From: Pseudomonas solani
GTDB taxonomy: Bacteria > Pseudomonadota > Gammaproteobacteria > Pseudomonadales > Pseudomonadaceae
DNA length: 64,000 nucleotides
NCBI RefSeq assembly: GCF_026072635.1
Contig: NZ_AP023081.1
Span: 1,148,501-1,212,500, forward strand
Direction of reading: 5' to 3'
Shown: positions 24,785 to 32,415 of the stretch, piece by piece
Numbering within the stretch: position 1 is the first letter of the stretch
Layout of the letters: every line of letters starts with the position of its first letter
The notes under the pieces: model-generated
The model's input: only the letters and a program-made list of their open reading frames with translations
Database searches by the model: none
What the model was told of the DNA's origin: nothing
Position numbers and translations under genes: made by a program

Positions 24785-25045
24785 TCAGCACAGCAGGGTG
24801 CCGGGGTAGCTGTCGGGCTCATCGCCCGGCATGGGTTGCGCGGCATTGTACGTGGCGATCAGCAGCCGCGCCCGCTCGGCGTCCTCATCCTCCACCAGCA
24901 GGCCCAGCAGCCCCATCAACGGTAGCTCGCCGATACCGCCCAGCAGGTGCCCGCCGGCCAGGTGGGCCTCGATGCCCTCGCTGGCCAGCATGCCCAGGAG
25001 CAGCTCCGCCTCGATCAGGTCGCCGGGCTCATAGATGCGCTGCAT
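24785..25045 (-). CDS. DUF2007-type small protein
   Basis: An 86-residue protein with the DUF2007 (putative signal-transducing protein) pattern: MQRIYEPGDLIEAELLLGML, then EGIEAHLAGG, then a GLLGLLVEDEDAERARLLI helix. The family is a small ferredoxin-like fold of unknown biochemical role, often next to cysteine-rich CPXCG proteins. Its ATG overlaps the stop of that upstream gene by one base (TGATG), so the two are translationally coupled. The SRAP gene follows after 22 bases. It is probably cytoplasmic. No catalytic residues are evident. Confidence 0.8.
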   Translation of the reverse strand: MQRIYEPGDLIEAELLLGMLASEGIEAHLAGGHLLGGIGELPLMGLLGLLVEDEDAERARLLIATYNAAQPMPGDEPDSYPGTLLC

Positions 25046-25227
25046 CAGTCGTCCTCCCGCCGCACGTCGAGGCTCCAGTCCTCACCGTCGGTGGCGAGCG
25101 CGAAGACGATGGGCCGGCAGCACACCGGGCAATCCTCGATGTACTGCTGGTCGCCGGCAGAAAGGTCGAGCACCGCTTCCACCGGTTCGCCGCAGTAGGG
25201 GCATTCATAGGCCTGGGTTTCCAGCAT
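25045..25227 (-). CDS. CPXCG-motif cysteine-rich small protein
   Basis: A 60-residue protein with two metal-binding knuckles, CPYCGEP near residue 9 and CPVCCRP near residue 38, matching the CPXCG-motif family. It is a predicted zinc or iron-binding ribbon of unknown role. The start at 25227 is supported by GGGAG upstream. The longer open frame to 25317 overlaps the promoter of the divergent acyltransferase gene. It forms the first gene of a three-gene minus-strand unit with DUF2007 and the SRAP-like protein. No partner or substrate can be stated from the sequence. Confidence 0.82.
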   Translation of the reverse strand: MLETQAYECPYCGEPVEAVLDLSAGDQQYIEDCPVCCRPIVFALATDGEDWSLDVRREDD

Positions 25228-25331
25228 GCGAAACTCCCGTGTGACTTGGCTGTATAATCGCCGGTCTATTTCAGGCCCCGTGATTCGGGGCGCCACCCTT
25301 ATCTCCAGCCGCAGCACAACAAGAGAACCCG

Positions 25332-26495
25332 ATGGGCGAATTCGAAGCCATCCGACCCTACGACGATGCCGAGGTGGCCGAGGTGCTCGCGCGCCTGTCC
25401 GCCGACCCGGCTTTCCTCGGCGCCCTCACCCGCTATCGTTTCCCCCGCCTGGCAGGCCCGCTCGGCTGGCTGCTCAAGCCTGTTATAGCTCATCGCCTGC
25501 GTCGCGAGTTCCGCGGCATCGCTTCGGTGACCGCGCTGCAGGACAAGATCGAGCCCTACGTCGACCACACCATCGAGCGCGCCACCGACGGCGTGACCTA
25601 CTCGGGCGTGGACAAGCTCAAGCCCGGCAACCCCTACCTGTTCGTCGCCAACCATCGCGACATCGTCATGGACCCGGCCTTCGTCAACTACGCCGTGTAC
25701 CACGCCGGGGTGCCTACGCCGCGCATCGCCATCGGCGACAACCTGCTGCAGAAGCCCTTCGTCAGCGACCTCATGCGCCTGAACAAGAGCTTCATCGTGC
25801 ACCGCAACCTGGCGGGCCGGCGCGAGAAGCTGGCGGCCTTCCAGTTGCTTTCGGCCTACATCAACCACTCCATCCGCGTGGACGCCCAGTCGATCTGGAT
25901 CGCCCAGGCCGAGGGCCGCGCGAAGGACGGCGACGACCGCACCGATTCGGCGATCCTCAAGATGTTCCACATGAGCCGCAAGGACGAGCCCTTCGCCGCG
26001 GTGATCCACGACCTGCACGTGGTGCCGGTGTCGATCAGCTACGAATACGATCCCTGCGACCTGGCCAAGGCCCGCGAGCTGTATATCCGCGCCACCACCG
26101 GCGGCTACGAGAAGGCGCCGGGCGAGGACGACACCAGCATCGCCCTGGGCATCACCGGCTACAAAGGCCGGGTGCACATCGCCTTCAACGACGAGATCCG
26201 CGAGGACATCGCTGACGCCAAGCTGCTGGCCGCCGAGATGGACCGTCGCATCCTCGGCGGCTACCGGCTGTTCCCGGTGCACTATCTGGCCTACGCCATG
26301 TGGAGCGAGCGCGACCCCGAGCTGGCGGTGCCGACGCTGGAAAGCCTGTTCGGCACGGACGAGATCGCCCGCGCCCGCGCCGAGTGGCAGAAGCGCCTCA
26401 ACGCCTGCCCCGAAGAACAGCGTCCCTGGCTGGTGCTGCAGTACGCCACCCCGGTGCGCAACCAGTACCGCATCAGGGCCGGCCTGCCGCTCTGA
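25332..26495 (+). CDS. PlsC-type 1-acylglycerol-3-phosphate acyltransferase family protein
   Basis: A 387-residue protein with the glycerolipid acyltransferase motif NHRDIVMDP near residue 111 (the H-x4-D catalytic pair). An EGRAKDGDDR block is near residue 196 and VVPVSISYEYDPCD near residue 234, matching the second to fourth acyltransferase motifs. It likely transfers an acyl chain to a lipid acceptor at the inner membrane. It is longer than PlsC (about 250 residues), and an N-terminal helical extension and a C-terminal tail account for the difference. The acceptor is unknown, so plsC is not assigned. It is divergent from the CPXCG gene and ends at a bidirectional terminator. Confidence 0.85.
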   Translation: MGEFEAIRPYDDAEVAEVLARLSADPAFLGALTRYRFPRLAGPLGWLLKPVIAHRLRREFRGIASVTALQDKIEPYVDHTIERATDGVTYSGVDKLKPGNPYLFVANHRDIVMDPAFVNYAVYHAGVPTPRIAIGDNLLQKPFVSDLMRLNKSFIVHRNLAGRREKLAAFQLLSAYINHSIRVDAQSIWIAQAEGRAKDGDDRTDSAILKMFHMSRKDEPFAAVIHDLHVVPVSISYEYDPCDLAKARELYIRATTGGYEKAPGEDDTSIALGITGYKGRVHIAFNDEIREDIADAKLLAAEMDRRILGGYRLFPVHYLAYAMWSERDPELAVPTLESLFGTDEIARARAEWQKRLNACPEEQRPWLVLQYATPVRNQYRIRAGLPL

Positions 26496-26511
26496 CGGTA
26501 GCGCGCAATGC

Positions 26512-26539
26512 AAAACGGCGACCCTCGGGTCGCCGTTTT
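26512..26539 (+). terminator. Bidirectional terminator after the acyltransferase gene
   Basis: AAAACGGCGACCC (26512-26524) pairs with GGGTCGCCGTTTT (26527-26539) around a two-base centre. The A and T ends give a U-tract in both directions. It serves the acyltransferase gene on the plus strand and the small membrane protein gene on the minus strand. Confidence 0.85.
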
Positions 26540-26574
26540 CATGTCCAGCCGGTCACCGGCAGCGCCGGGATCGC

Positions 26575-26862
26575 TCAGAGCTGGGTGCTGGCCCAGGACA
26601 CGCCAAGGGCCACGGCCAGGCTGAAATAGCCGAAGGCGTAGAAGAAGCGGTTCAGCCGCTGGGTGGTCTCGTCCTGCATCAGCGCCGGTTGCGCCATCCC
26701 CTCCATTTCGCTGTCGGCGGCCAGGCGCCCGGCGACGCGCTGCTCGCGCAGGCGGGTGGCGACCAGCAGCCAGGAACCGACCAGGGCGAAGAACAGCGCC
26801 AGGGCGTTGACCACCTGGTGGGGATGGGCGAGGTAGACAGACCAGAGGTCCTGCAGGGACAT
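26575..26862 (-). CDS. Small membrane protein of unknown function
   Basis: A 95-residue protein with two hydrophobic helices (HQVVNALALFFALVGSWLLV at about 14-33 and FFYAFGYFSLAVALGVSWA near the end). A charged middle lies between them. I do not recognise a family. ATG 26862 is preceded by GGAG. The open frame to 27009 is Pro/Arg-rich and not coding-like. It sits between the acyltransferase gene (convergent) and the YajG-type lipoprotein gene, which is on the same strand but closed off by its own terminator. An inner-membrane location is expected. No function is assigned. Confidence 0.65.
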   Translation of the reverse strand: MSLQDLWSVYLAHPHQVVNALALFFALVGSWLLVATRLREQRVAGRLAADSEMEGMAQPALMQDETTQRLNRFFYAFGYFSLAVALGVSWASTQL

Positions 26863-26994
26863 CTTCAACTCCGAGCAGGCGCGGCCTGCGAGGTGGAAAT
26901 GCGGCCGCGCGGGGAGCGGGCCATCCGGATTCGGCGGCGAGTCTACCCGAGCGCCCCGCTCCCCTGCGGCGTTTCCGACGAATCGCGCAGGCAA

Positions 26995-27020
26995 GAAAAA
27001 GCCCGGCACGGGGGCCGGGC
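26995..27020 (-). terminator. Terminator after the YajG-type lipoprotein gene
   Basis: GCCCGGC (27001-27007) pairs with GCCGGGC (27014-27020). On the minus strand the stem is followed by a T-run (complement of GAAAAA at 26995-27000). It lies 21 bases past the stop of the lipoprotein gene. Confidence 0.8.
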
Positions 27021-27040
27021 TCGTTCGCAGCGGTGCAGCC

Positions 27041-27625
27041 TTACTGCGCCAGCATCTGCCCGATGGTCGGGTCCTTGAAGGCGCGGGTCAGGGCGTCGCT
27101 GAGTACCCCGGATACCAGCTTGGTATTGGTTTCCTGGTTCGGCGCGGTGCCGAACTGCTGGGCCAGGGAGGCGCTGTAACGGCCGCTGTAGCGACGGCTG
27201 GCGTTCTGCACGTCGACACGGAAGGTGGCGCTGATGTCAGCCTTGGTCACGTAGACGCCTTCCTTGGGCGACTGGTACTTCAGGTCGGCCAGGGTCAGGG
27301 TCAGCTGCGGGGCGTTGAAGGCGTTGGGCGACGGCGTGAAGCCCAGCAGGCGCACGGCGGCTTCGGCTTCGGTCTGCAGGCGCGGCAGGATGTCCTGGCC
27401 CTGAACGGTGATGTTGCTGGTGTCCGCATAGAGGCCGCCACGGGTGCCGAGCACCGGCGAGGAGCGCCCATCGGCGACACGAACCACTACCGGCTGGCCC
27501 TGGCCGACGGGCGTGAGCGGGCCGGTGAGCTTGGGTTGCGGGCTGAGTTGTTGCGGGCTGAGGGCACAGCCGACCAGGGTAAGGCTGAGGCCGGCCAGCA
27601 GGCCGAGCAACGCGCGATTCAGCAT
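27041..27625 (-). CDS. YajG family lipoprotein
   Basis: A 194-residue lipoprotein. A short signal leads to the LVGC lipobox at residue 17-20. The mature part matches the YajG family (VVVRVADGRSSPVLGTRGG, then ITVQGQDILPRLQTEAEAAV). YajG proteins are outer-membrane-associated lipoproteins of unclear role. The end has a helix (VSGVLSDALTRAFKDPTIGQ). It is a single-gene unit with its own terminator. A divergent small conserved ORF starts about 170 bases away. Length is normal for the family. Confidence 0.85.
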   Translation of the reverse strand: MLNRALLGLLAGLSLTLVGCALSPQQLSPQPKLTGPLTPVGQGQPVVVRVADGRSSPVLGTRGGLYADTSNITVQGQDILPRLQTEAEAAVRLLGFTPSPNAFNAPQLTLTLADLKYQSPKEGVYVTKADISATFRVDVQNASRRYSGRYSASLAQQFGTAPNQETNTKLVSGVLSDALTRAFKDPTIGQMLAQ

Positions 27626-27795
27626 GCTTGTTTCTCCAGGTTGGACGCGGAAGGCCGGGAGTATAACCAGCCGGCACGCCTACTGACAGAGCGCTATCAG
27701 TGGCCTGGAATGAGACCGTTGGGAGGCCCGGCGGGTTCCTGTAATGCCCCTGTCACGCAGGGATGGGATAAAGCGGCATACCCAAGGAGAAAGCC

Positions 27796-28032
27796 GTGAT
27801 GATGTTCCTCTGGTCCCTGTTCGCCCCTCGCGCCAAGATCCGCTGCTTCGCCCTGCTCGACGACAAGGGCCTGTGCCGTGGCTTCCACCAGGCTGCCGAG
27901 GCGCCCGTGCGGGGCCGATGGGTGCAGGTCCGCGAACAGCGCCTGTCGTGGATCGGCCAGCAACTGCCCGCCTCCGCGCTCATCCAGCAGGTCGTCCAGC
28001 AGTCACGCGGCGCGCGAGCGTTGGCGGCCTGA
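27796..28032 (+). CDS. Small protein of unknown function (78 residues)
   Basis: A short open frame with an AAGGAG ribosome site six bases before a GTG at 27796. ATG codons at 27799 and 27802 are also possible starts. The product begins with a hydrophobic MFLWSLF. Its basic, Gln-rich body (CRGFHQAAEAPVRGRWVQV, then QQLPASALIQQVVQQ) has normal Pseudomonas codon bias. I know no family. The good ribosome site and the lack of a competing opposite-strand frame support it being real. It is an isolated gene between the divergent YajG gene and mqo. Confidence 0.6.
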   Translation: MMMFLWSLFAPRAKIRCFALLDDKGLCRGFHQAAEAPVRGRWVQVREQRLSWIGQQLPASALIQQVVQQSRGARALAA

Positions 28033-28368
28033 CCGATGGATGAATAAAAGTCACGTACAAACGCTCAATTCCTCCTATTTCTTCGCTACAATCGCCCCCG
28101 ATTATAAGGTCGTCTCCTGATCGGGCCTCGCAACACCGGCCGAGCCTTCGCTTGGCACCCGCACAGCCCCACAGAGAGCCGTCCACTTTCGCTGCCATCA
28201 CTGGCCTGCCGCACCTTCCGCCCGACGTGCAAATCCCTTTGCATGGACGCAGCGCCACCCGCGCTGATGGAAGCGGCCTGCCCCCGGTAGGCGATCTTTT
28301 GAGGTTCACGTCTCCAAAAGAGCGTGAGATGACGGTTTTTCACTACTTCACGAGAGAGTGGCGAGCAA
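28033..28368. other. 336-base gap upstream of mqo
   Basis: No convincing gene is present. The first part is AT-richer (AAAGTCACGTACAAACGCTC, then CGCTACAATCG, a plausible -10 region at about 28084-28090). It is followed by a GC-rich stretch and a second AT-richer block before the mqo ATG. It most likely holds the mqo promoter and an untranslated leader. An open frame from 28152 crosses it but lacks coding character until it joins the shifted mqo frame. Confidence 0.5.
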
Positions 28369-29891
28369 ATGGCGCAAGACGATTACCAAGCAGTGGACGT
28401 GTTGCTGGTCGGGGCCGGCATCATGAGCGCCACACTGGCGGTCCTGCTGAAGGAACTCGATCCAGGCATCAAGCTGGAAATCGCGGAACTCCGCGAATCC
28501 GGTGCCATCGAGAGCTCCAACCCCTGGAACAATGCGGGTACCGGCCATGCCGGCCTGTGCGAGCTGAACTACACCCCCAGGCCGCCGATGGTTCCATCGA
28601 CATCAAGAAAGCGGTACTGATCAACACCCAGTTCGAAGTCTCCAAGCAGTTCTGGTCCTACCTGAGCGACAAGGAAGGCTTCGGTTCGCCCCGTGACTTC
28701 ATCAACTCCGTGCCGCACCTGTCCTTCGTGCGCGGCAAGGACATCCCCTTCCTCAAGACGCGCTTCGAAGCCATCACCAAGCACCACGCGTTCGCCCACA
28801 TGGAGTACTCGGAAGACCGAGCCACCCTGGCCGAATGGATGCCGCTGATGATGCCCGGCCGCCCTGCGGACGAAGCGGTCGCCGCCACCCGTGCGGCCAA
28901 CGGCACCGACGTCAACTTCGGCGCCCTGACCAACCAGTTGCTGCAGTACCTCGCCACCCAGGCGGATACCCGCGTCAGCTACTTCCAGAAGGTCACCGAC
29001 CTCAAGCGTACCGATGACGGCTGGAAGGTCAGCATCAAGAACACCCAGAGCGGTGCCAACCGCGAAGTCGCCGCGCGCTTCGTGTTCCTCGGTGCCGGTG
29101 GCGGCGCGCTGCCGTTGCTGCAGCTGTCGGGCATCCCGGAAGGCAAGGGCTTCGGCGGCTTCCCGGTCAGCGGCCAGTGGCTGCGCTGCGACAACCCCGA
29201 CGTGGTCAAGCACCACCAGGCCAAGGTCTACAGCCAGGCCGAAGTGGGCGCCCCGCCGATGTCCGTGCCGCACCTGGACACCCGCGTGGTCGACGGCAAG
29301 AAGTCCCTGCTGTTCGGGCCTTATGCCGGCTTCACAACCAAGTTCCTCAAGCACGGCTCGTTCCTCGACCTGCCGCTGTCGGTACGCCCGAGCAACCTCG
29401 GCCCGATGCTGGCCGTGGCGCGCGACAACATGGACCTGACCCGCTACCTGATCAAGGAAGTGATGCAGTCCCAGGAACAGCGCCTGGATGCCCTGCGCAA
29501 GTTCTACCCGGAACTCGACCCGGCCGACTGGCGCCTGGAAGTGGCCGGCCAGCGCGTGCAGATCATCAAGAAGGACGCCAAGAAAGGCGGCATCCTGCAG
29601 TTCGGCACCGAACTGGTGGCCGCGGAGGACGGCAGTATCGCCGCCCTGCTCGGCGCATCCCCGGGTGCTTCGGTGACCGTTTCGATCATGCTCAACCTGA
29701 TCGAACGCTGCTTCGCCGAGCAGGCCCGCTCGGCCGAGTGGTCCGCCAAGCTGAAGGAGATCTTCCCCGCTCGCGAGAAAGAGCTGGAGACCGACGCCGA
29801 GCTGTACCACCGCGTCAGCCAGCACTGCGATGCGCGCCTGGGCATCGCGACCGCCAAGCCGGCCGAAGCCAGCGCCGCCACTGCGGGCTGA
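28369..29891 (+). pseudogene. mqo: Malate:quinone oxidoreductase, single-base frameshift (probable sequence error)
   Basis: The gene encodes the membrane-associated FAD enzyme that oxidises malate to oxaloacetate and passes electrons to quinone in the TCA cycle. The FAD loop VDVLLVGAGIMSATLAVLLK is at residue 8-27, and NPWNNAGTGHAGLCELNYTP follows. At the C-run 28574-28578 (five C, near residue 69) one base is missing. The first frame then ends at 28620 after 83 residues. The protein continues normally in the next frame (QAADGSIDIKKAVLINTQFE onward) to 29891. Restoring one C gives 507 residues, the usual length. Everything else is intact, and two other genes in this window show the same defect, so I favour an assembly error over a true null. 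A terminator follows. Confidence 0.9.
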
Positions 29892-29909
29892 GCTTCAGCG
29901 CCATGAAAG

Positions 29910-29934
29910 AACCGCCCCTCGGGGCGGTTTTTTC
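29910..29934 (+). terminator. Terminator after mqo
   Basis: AACCGCCCC (29910-29918) pairs with GGGGCGGTT (29921-29929) around a two-base centre and is followed by T5. It lies 18 bases past the mqo stop. Confidence 0.9.
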
Positions 29935-29955
29935 GTTCTGGGGCAGAGCCAGCCA

Positions 29956-29986
29956 GTAGGATGGGTAGAGCGGAGCGAAACCCATC
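29956..29986. repeat. Dispersed imperfect palindrome, family A copy 2
   Basis: Reads GTAGGATGGGTAGAGCGGAG then CGAAACCCATC, the opposite orientation of the copies at 13811-13842 and 51077-51108. It lies between the mqo terminator and the convergent WD40-like gene. Confidence 0.75.
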
Positions 29987-30012
29987 ATGCAGAGCAATGG
30001 TCTTCGCGCCGA

Positions 30013-31320
30013 TCACCACGCCAGCGGCGTTTCCTCGCCCTTCCAGAACAGCCAGCGGCGACGCTCGCGGTGCTCACCGGTGCCGATCTGCCACTCCGGG
30101 CGGCCAGCCTCCAGGTCGATGATGGCGATGATGCCGGCGTAGCTGGAGGCCACCAGGGTTCGGCCATCGGCGGAGAGGTCGATGGCGCACAGGGTCGAAC
30201 CGAGGAAGTGCTGCCAGACAGGCTCACCCGTCGCATCGACGCAACGCAGGTAGCCGTAGGCGTCGCCGAGGATGAAGCGATCGCCCAGGGAGGCACCGGC
30301 GTAGACGCGCGCGCCCTCCTCCACCAGGGTCACGCCCGCCACATCCTCGTAGTGGTCCGAATCCAGGCCCGCTGCCTGGGCGAGGTCCACGGCGACGGTG
30401 CCGCCGTTGTAGAAGTGGCAGGCGTTGAAGGCCACGCTGCGGCCATCGCCACTGAACAGGGCGTAATGCGGGTACTCGCCATGGGGCCCGATGGCCGCCA
30501 CCGGTTGCAGGTCGGCGTCGAACAGGTGATGGCGACCGTCCTGGCCGCCCACGGCGATCCAGCGACCGTCCGCCGACACCGCCCCGTGCTCCATGCTCAG
30601 GCCGGTGGAGTACGGCGGCTCGTAGTCGGTGGCCTCGGCGTATTCCTTGAGGGATGCGTTGTCCGGGTACAGGCGGCGCGCGCCTTCCGGGGCCAGCACG
30701 AAGATGCCCGAGCCGCTCACCAGCAGCACCCGGCGCCCGTCCGGGAAGGGCTGCAGACGCGTGGGGCGCGGCGTCTCGGCGAAGGTTTCCAGCTCCACGC
30801 CCTCAGGTGCATCCTCGGTGCCCAGCGGCCAGGGGCAGTGCAGCACCACCGGGCCGTCCCAGCCGTCCCGCACCTCCACGCCCGTCTCCCGCGCCAGGGC
30901 GTAGAAACGTCGATTGGGGCAGGCGCCGAAGAACGCCAGGCCCGGTACATCCTCGACCCGATCACCGACGATGCGCACCACGTGCCCCGGCTCCCAGGTG
31001 GCGCCGATGCGCGCGACGATGGAGCCATCATCCAGCAGCGCGAGCATGGGAATGGCCTGGCCCTGTTCGTCGAGCACCTCGTGCAGCGGCGCATGGGCCG
31101 GTGGCCAGGCTTCCTGCAGCCCTTCCAGGTGGCCACTGCGGTTGGCCTCGCGCAGGGCTTCCAGCAGCGCGGGAACCAGCTTCTCGCGCCCGGCGGAACT
31201 GGGCTCCTTGCCGGCGTTGTCCCAGCCCTCGCGCAGGCCTTTCTCGACATAGGCGTTGATCGCGCGGGCATAGGCGACGGTCTTCTGCTGCCAGCGTTGC
31301 GATGCGTCTTCCTTGCTCAT
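30013..31320 (-). CDS. Beta-propeller (WD40/quinoprotein-like) protein of unknown function
   Basis: A 435-residue protein. The N-terminal 90 residues are helical (QKTVAYARAINAYVEKGLRE). The rest has repeated strand-turn units typical of a propeller: GAVSADGRWIAVGGQDGRHH, LFSGDGRSVAFNACH and AIDLSADGRTLVASSYAGII. There is no signal peptide, so it is probably cytoplasmic, which is unusual for quinoprotein-type propellers. ATG 31320 has a perfect AGGAGGTG ribosome site. The frame opens ten codons earlier without one. It precedes no other gene on its strand and follows the PA4642-type gene after about 95 bases. The function is unknown, and a protein-scaffold role is only a guess. Confidence 0.75.
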   Translation of the reverse strand: MSKEDASQRWQQKTVAYARAINAYVEKGLREGWDNAGKEPSSAGREKLVPALLEALREANRSGHLEGLQEAWPPAHAPLHEVLDEQGQAIPMLALLDDGSIVARIGATWEPGHVVRIVGDRVEDVPGLAFFGACPNRRFYALARETGVEVRDGWDGPVVLHCPWPLGTEDAPEGVELETFAETPRPTRLQPFPDGRRVLLVSGSGIFVLAPEGARRLYPDNASLKEYAEATDYEPPYSTGLSMEHGAVSADGRWIAVGGQDGRHHLFDADLQPVAAIGPHGEYPHYALFSGDGRSVAFNACHFYNGGTVAVDLAQAAGLDSDHYEDVAGVTLVEEGARVYAGASLGDRFILGDAYGYLRCVDATGEPVWQHFLGSTLCAIDLSADGRTLVASSYAGIIAIIDLEAGRPEWQIGTGEHRERRRWLFWKGEETPLAW

Positions 31321-31377
31321 GTGCACCTCCTCGTTCGTGCGTTGGGTCACTGTTTTTGCCAGGCCCAGAAAAGCAGA

Positions 31378-31397
31378 AACCCGCTCGAAGGCGGGTT
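31378..31397 (-). terminator. Hairpin after the PA4642-like gene
   Basis: AACCCGC (31378-31384) pairs with GCGGGTT (31391-31397), about 18 bases past the stop at 31415. On the minus strand it is followed by TCTGCTTTTC, a broken T-tract, so it is a possible weak terminator. Confidence 0.45.
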
Positions 31398-31414
31398 CCT
31401 GTGGATAACTCGGG

Positions 31415-31702
31415 TCAGCCCCGGGCGGCCTGAACGGCCTCGATATAGGGTTCGGCCAGGCGCTGATCCTTGATCAGGGCGACGAAGTCATTGCCCTGCT
31501 CGTCCTTGGCGCCGAGGTCGTAGCCGGCCTCGAGGAAGAACTGCAGGAAGCGTTCGAAGTCATCGATGCGCAGGCCGCGGTAGGCCTTGACCAGCTTGTG
31601 CAGGGACGGCGGCGTCGCATCGGCCGGCTCCACCGTGAGGAACAGCTTGATCGAGTCCTCGGTGATTTCTTCGCCGATCACCTGCTTCTTGTCTTTGCGC
31701 AT
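31415..31702 (-). CDS. PA4642-family small protein
   Basis: A 95-residue soluble protein (MRKDKKQVIGEEITEDSIKL, then LVKAYRGLRIDDFERFLQFF, then an EGNDFVALI-like acidic tail). It matches what I recall as the PA4642 family, conserved across Pseudomonas near mqoB and hpt. The sequence is helical and charged, without Cys or catalytic motifs. The role is unknown. The ATG at 31702 has no competing start. It lies between the propeller gene and an exported protein gene on the same strand, but gaps of 60-95 bases suggest separate units. Confidence 0.75.
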   Translation of the reverse strand: MRKDKKQVIGEEITEDSIKLFLTVEPADATPPSLHKLVKAYRGLRIDDFERFLQFFLEAGYDLGAKDEQGNDFVALIKDQRLAEPYIEAVQAARG

Positions 31703-31765
31703 CGCTCACTACTCTCTGGCCGGAACACACGGGGCCCGAAGTTTACCCCCGCAGGCCGATGCGGC

Positions 31766-32287
31766 TCAACGCAGGCGTACGGGCCCCAGGTGCAGGTCGG
31801 CCCAGACATGGCCGTTGGGGTAGGCGGCGAACTGGCAGAACACCGTGCCGCTGCGCAGCAGATCGAGCACCGCGCGGTACTGGGACTGCGGGTAGTGCAG
31901 CGTCAGTTTGCGGGCGGCTTCGTCGTAGGTCGCCTTCTTCAGGCTCTTGCCGTCGGCCTCGAAGTCGATCTGCACATCGACCGCTTCCGAGCCCTTGCCG
32001 GTCGTCTTGCCCACGGGAGTGGCGCGCAGCTGGATCAGCATCGGCGTGGTGATGGGGATCGGCTGCTGGTTGGATTGGCGCTGGTTGCCCAGGGTGACGC
32101 GGTAGCTGACCACCTTCACCACCAGTTGCTGCTCGGGCTGCTCCTGGCGCAGGCCCTGTTCGTCGGGGGGCAGGAAGTCGGTCTGCAGGAGTGTGGTCGC
32201 CCCCTTCGGGGCCCCGCTCGGGGCGGCGGCCAGGGGCAGGCTGGCGGCGAGCAGGAGGATGGCAGCGAAGCGGGTACGGCGAGACAT
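31766..32287 (-). CDS. Exported protein of unknown function
   Basis: A 173-residue protein with a Sec signal peptide (MSRRTRFAAILLLAASLPLA, cleavage near residue 22). The mature part has a Gln-rich region (EQPEQQLVVKVVSYRVTLGN) and beta strands ending VWADLHLGPVRLR. I do not recognise a family. The start at 32287 is supported by GGGAG upstream and by the signal sequence position. The open frame to 32347 is rejected. It is divergent from the SulP gene, with starts 128 bases apart. A periplasmic location is expected. Confidence 0.72.
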   Translation of the reverse strand: MSRRTRFAAILLLAASLPLAAAPSGAPKGATTLLQTDFLPPDEQGLRQEQPEQQLVVKVVSYRVTLGNQRQSNQQPIPITTPMLIQLRATPVGKTTGKGSEAVDVQIDFEADGKSLKKATYDEAARKLTLHYPQSQYRAVLDLLRSGTVFCQFAAYPNGHVWADLHLGPVRLR

Positions 32288-32415
32288 CGGCAACTCCCGG
32301 CAGAAACGAGCGCAGCACTCTAGCATGGGCCCTTGGCCTGTAGTCATTGGACTCAGGTCAAGGTGGCAAGCGCCACGCAGCCCCTATAATCGGTGCCTTC
32401 CGCCGAGGAGTCGCC

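Noticed and set aside
24763..24846. Upstream extension of the SRAP-like protein to ATG 24846
   Set aside because: SRAP proteins begin within a residue or two of the G-R-F/Y motif. The extension overlaps the DUF2007 gene and contains no Met-Cys-Gly-Arg start that would restore the catalytic Cys.
28152..28577. Possible N-terminal extension of Mqo from ATG 28152
   Set aside because: It only joins the shifted mqo frame. Real Mqo residues 1-68 (FAD loop included) are in another frame starting at 28369, so the long frame is a by-product of the missing C.
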